Source: Phyllobacterium trifolii
Lineage (GTDB): Bacteria > Pseudomonadota > Alphaproteobacteria > Rhizobiales > Rhizobiaceae
NCBI RefSeq assembly: GCF_014192095.1
Contig: NZ_JACHXN010000014.1
Coordinates: 1-64,000 of the forward strand
Direction: 5' to 3'
Length of the DNA: 64,000 bases
The translations under genes and the position numbers were made by a program. The notes under the pieces were generated by a model, which was not told the origin of the DNA, did no database searches, and saw nothing but the letters and a program-made list of their open reading frames with translations. This document shows positions 61,730-64,000 of this stretch, piece after piece (within the stretch, counting starts at the first letter, position 1; each line of letters begins with the position of its first letter).

Positions 61730-61919
61730 AGATTTACCGAGACCGACTTTTTGCATGGTGCTAATGCTGTTGACGAAGAGAGTGTATATTGCTTAATGCT
61801 GTAGCAATCTAAATATAAACAGTATTACCGAATATAGCAGGGTTGACGGTATCTAGCATTTCGGGCGTGCATGATGTATACTTTCACAAGTCGCATCATT
61901 TTAGCTAAGAGATACCAAA

Positions 61920-63377
61920 ATGACAGCCGTTAGCTCACGGAAAGTTGTCCTGTTAAGCCCTTCAACGCGTTCCGAGTCAGGCAGCGGCGACCTATCCGAT
62001 CTCGGAAATCCGAGGGTACAACAGACTATTATCAGGAAGTTCAATCGCGTGTGGCGCAAGCATTTGCAGCCGCACGAGTTCTGTATGCTGTCCTTCATTC
62101 TGGACGCAACGATCAACTGGGGCTTTGCTAGCCGCCTGTTCACATCCCGCTTTGTCGGGCATGGCGACAACGCCCATTGCGGTACCGGCATGACCGACCG
62201 CACCATCCGACGCAACATTGCCGCCCTCGAAGAGAAGGGTGTCATCATCGTGGATCGCTCCGACATGACCAAGGGTCTGCGGATCACCCCCAACGTTTAC
62301 TGGAACCCGGAGGAACTAATGCTGTCCGTTCCTAAAAGGCTGAAAAACGCCGAAGAGAGTGTCACGTACAAATCCGATAACGGTCTGACAGATAACGATT
62401 TTACCGGAATGACCCCGGACACGCATGTCGCCTCCCCCCGGACATCGGTGTCCTCCCCCCCCGGTCATCCACGTCCGGACATTAAAGATGATTTTCTTCA
62501 AGCTGATTTCTCTAAGTCGAAAGAACACCTCGCCCCCGGCAAGCCGGAGGCAGGTAGGATATTTTCGGAGAATGACCTTTTCCCGGAGACCACTCCGGAA
62601 AGGGCAGAGCCTTCTTCCCGGAAGAAAGAAACCTCCTCCCCGATTGCGCGCGCCCCCTCCTCCGATGGCTGGAATGATCCGAAGCCGGTCAAGGTCGAGC
62701 CGCACCGCAGCCTTTTGAAACCCGGTGCAATCGAGAAAACCTTCCGCCGTGCCTTCGAGACCGAGAACGAAAATATCTCCGGCGCGATGCACATCGCTTG
62801 GACGTCGAAGGAACAACTCAAGGTCAAATCGGCGATACTCAACAAATGGAAGCGCCCCGCCGAAGAGTGCCACGATTTCTTCGAGTGGCTTGTCCGGGAC
62901 TGGTTTGAAATCCGCATTGCGCTGTTCGAGTGGCTGGAGAAGAACGGCAAGGAAGGTGCTCCGGCCCGCCCGCACGTTGCGTTCATCATCCGCTGGAACG
63001 CCGCCCTGATCGACTACTGGGACCGCCGCGCACAGAAGGCACGCATCAAGGGTCTCGATAGCCGTGAAGAACAACGTCTCGCCCTGCTTTCCCTCGAAGG
63101 CAAAACCCGCGAAGAGGCCCTGCTCATCATCGCCGAGGAACGTGCCACGGAAAAAATGCGGGATGAGAATGCCAAGTCGGTTGCCGCCGCCCGTCAAGCC
63201 CACGGTGCCGCCCGGATACTGGAAAAGCAGCTGGTCGAGCGTCAGCGCTGGGGTGTGCACAATCCGCACCCGTCATCGCAGATCGCCCAGCAAATGCGGC
63301 AAGTGCCTGTCCCCGTCTCCGACGAGGCCCTTCCGACCATAGAAGAACTGATCAACACCCCTTTCCGCGAAGAGTAA
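61920..63377 (+). CDS. Winged-helix protein of unknown role, possible replication initiator
   Basis: 485 residues. Residues about 35-130 look like a winged helix: HEFCMLSFILDATINWGFAS, then TGMTDRTIRRNIAALEEKG and a wing-like VIIVDRSDMTKGLRITPN. The middle third is Pro/Ser-rich and probably unstructured (SPRTSVSSPPGHPR). The C-terminal third is helical and charged (EEALLIIAEERATEKMRDE). AAGAGA precedes the ATG at 61920. Similar layouts occur in replication or element-maintenance proteins of proteobacterial plasmids and islands; I cannot assign a family. The adjacent palindromes are a candidate target. Confidence 0.6.
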   Translation: MTAVSSRKVVLLSPSTRSESGSGDLSDLGNPRVQQTIIRKFNRVWRKHLQPHEFCMLSFILDATINWGFASRLFTSRFVGHGDNAHCGTGMTDRTIRRNIAALEEKGVIIVDRSDMTKGLRITPNVYWNPEELMLSVPKRLKNAEESVTYKSDNGLTDNDFTGMTPDTHVASPRTSVSSPPGHPRPDIKDDFLQADFSKSKEHLAPGKPEAGRIFSENDLFPETTPERAEPSSRKKETSSPIARAPSSDGWNDPKPVKVEPHRSLLKPGAIEKTFRRAFETENENISGAMHIAWTSKEQLKVKSAILNKWKRPAEECHDFFEWLVRDWFEIRIALFEWLEKNGKEGAPARPHVAFIIRWNAALIDYWDRRAQKARIKGLDSREEQRLALLSLEGKTREEALLIIAEERATEKMRDENAKSVAAARQAHGAARILEKQLVERQRWGVHNPHPSSQIAQQMRQVPVPVSDEALPTIEELINTPFREE

Positions 63378-63381
63378 GACC

Positions 63382-63540
63382 ATGACCGATATGCAAGCAG
63401 CCATTGAAAAAGAGATCACCGAAGGTCGTCGCAAAAGCCTCCTGAAGGCCGGGGTTGGTGCTGCCTATCTCGACCGTAATCTCGCCAGTACCTCCTCCGG
63501 CGAGGACGTCGCCAGCTGGATGCGCAGCACTAAACGCTGA
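63382..63540 (+). CDS. Small unknown protein (52 residues)
   Basis: An ORF four bases after the winged-helix gene's stop, same strand. 52 residues, mostly helical in character (MQAAIEKEITEGRRKSLLK), no recognised domain. Tight spacing suggests coupled expression. Confidence 0.5.
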   Translation: MTDMQAAIEKEITEGRRKSLLKAGVGAAYLDRNLASTSSGEDVASWMRSTKR

Positions 63541-63629
63541 CTGGATGCTTAATGATGTTCTCGAAGCAGAGCAGCGATTTCGCACGCAACTGCCTCAACT
63601 CGCGATTAGAACCTGAAAGGACAACTACA

Positions 63630-63827
63630 ATGGAATCCAGACTTCATATCGTCGTGCCGTTAGACCTAGTTCATAGAGTCGATGAGGCTGTTCTCTTGCG
63701 CAGAAAAAAGACTGGAAGAGCAGTCTCCCGCAACGCGACGATTAATGAGCTTTTAGCCGATGCACTTGCCGCCGAAGAGCACCGGCTCAATGCAGCCAAG
63801 GCATCTCATTCCAAAACAGGTGTTTAA
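63630..63827 (+). CDS. Small ribbon-helix-helix-like protein
   Basis: 65 residues from the ATG at 63630, which has AAAGGA nine bases upstream; the longer reading is not supported. MESRLHIVVPLDLVHRVDEAVLLR followed by SRNATINELLADALAAEE reads like a ribbon-helix-helix repressor: a beta strand, then two helices. It could regulate the element. Confidence 0.55.
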   Translation: MESRLHIVVPLDLVHRVDEAVLLRRKKTGRAVSRNATINELLADALAAEEHRLNAAKASHSKTGV

Positions 63828-63829
63828 AA

Positions 63830-64000
63830 ATGGGAGAAGTCACGGAAATGACCGCAACCGCTTTGGTATCGTCATATCTGATTTCCGGCCTTTTCTATTT
63901 TACCTTGATGCGGAGGTCCGTATCGAACGACGGAGTAGACGACATGTTAGATGCCATGCTTTCTCCACGCCCTGATGCTCGGAGTCTTTCCGCACTGGCG
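63830..64000 (+). CDS. Unknown membrane protein, cut by window edge
   Basis: 57 codons open to the edge, starting at ATG 63830, two bases after the preceding stop. One hydrophobic stretch (ATALVSSYLISGLFYFTLM) is followed by a charged tail. An inner ATG six codons in is also possible. No family recognised. Confidence 0.4.
   Translation, partial: MGEVTEMTATALVSSYLISGLFYFTLMRRSVSNDGVDDMLDAMLSPRPDARSLSALA

Larger units (their letters stand above)
61259..61919. other. Gene-free stretch with repeated TTGCAAC palindromes
   Basis: No gene-like ORF with good start context. The region holds three near-identical 16-bp palindromes (listed separately) and AT-rich sequence before the winged-helix gene. 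It could be an origin, an operator region or a spacer. Confidence 0.6.

Noticed and set aside
61259-61919. Several ORFs of 76-99 residues in the element's gap
   Set aside because: They overlap one another, lack ribosome binding sites and do not resemble known proteins; palindromes run through them.
62316-63269. 317-residue open frame on the minus strand
   Set aside because: Shadow of the winged-helix gene on the + strand; the latter has the better start and helix pattern.

Overview
The window looks like chromosomal DNA from an alphaproteobacterium of the order Hyphomicrobiales, probably near Phyllobacteriaceae/Brucellaceae. The reasons are the gene orders (TIGR02300 gene, tRNA-Ala, aroA, cmk and rpsA together; mgsA-glk; a CysJ-less cysG-cysI-cysH block; hrcA-grpE opposite rph-rdgB-hemW), the alphaproteobacterial families DUF1150, DUF2849, DUF934 and DUF2244, a complex-I NDUFA9-like epimerase, and CCCTCCCC-type intergenic palindromes. 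The genus is inferred from memory of these families, not from a search.

Layout, left to right. 0-2.4 kb: a DHA2-type drug exporter and tRNA-Leu(CAG). 2.5-9.8 kb: an exporter ABC/dapB/gpmA operon, mgsA-glk, the murein endopeptidase mepA, and a divergent zinc alcohol dehydrogenase. 9.8-17.5 kb: envelope and housekeeping genes (SDR, queG, GST, uppP, NDUFA9-like, Hsp20 plus DUF1150, nucleoside hydrolase, L,D-transpeptidase) separated by REP-like palindromes. 17.5-23.7 kb: an assimilatory sulfur operon reading cysG-DUF2849-cysI-cysH-DUF934-ferredoxin reductase, with a 2Fe-2S ferredoxin at its end. 24-33 kb: rph-VOC-rdgB-hemW-rsmI-yraN-ICMT leftward, and hrcA-grpE rightward. 33-42.5 kb: nth, an AraC-MGMT fusion, a copper island (CueR-type promoter, CopA, CueR), and the preT-preA pyrimidine reductase. 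42.7-50.3 kb: a large lipoprotein with a Cys-repeat stalk and a six-hairpin glycosidase-like domain, then a two-gene RND efflux system. 50.6-59.3 kb: pncB, an orphan LacI regulator, an unknown membrane protein, rpsA, a membrane-anchored cytidylate kinase fusion, aroA and a TIGR02300 gene.

From 59.4 kb to the right edge an integrative element occupies tRNA-Ala(GGC). It carries a tyrosine integrase, a 660-bp gene-free stretch with a repeated 16-bp palindrome, a winged-helix protein that could be a replication initiator, and several small unknown genes. Its far end lies outside the window.

The parts I rate most worth a second look are the Cys-repeat glycosidase lipoprotein, the transmembrane-cytidylate kinase fusion with its small membrane partner, the palindrome/winged-helix module of the integrative element, and the ferredoxin-powered sulfite reduction operon. 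I see no CRISPR array, rRNA or insertion sequence. Many start codons were moved inward from the longest possible ORF because a good ribosome binding site or a short stop/start overlap supports the inner start.
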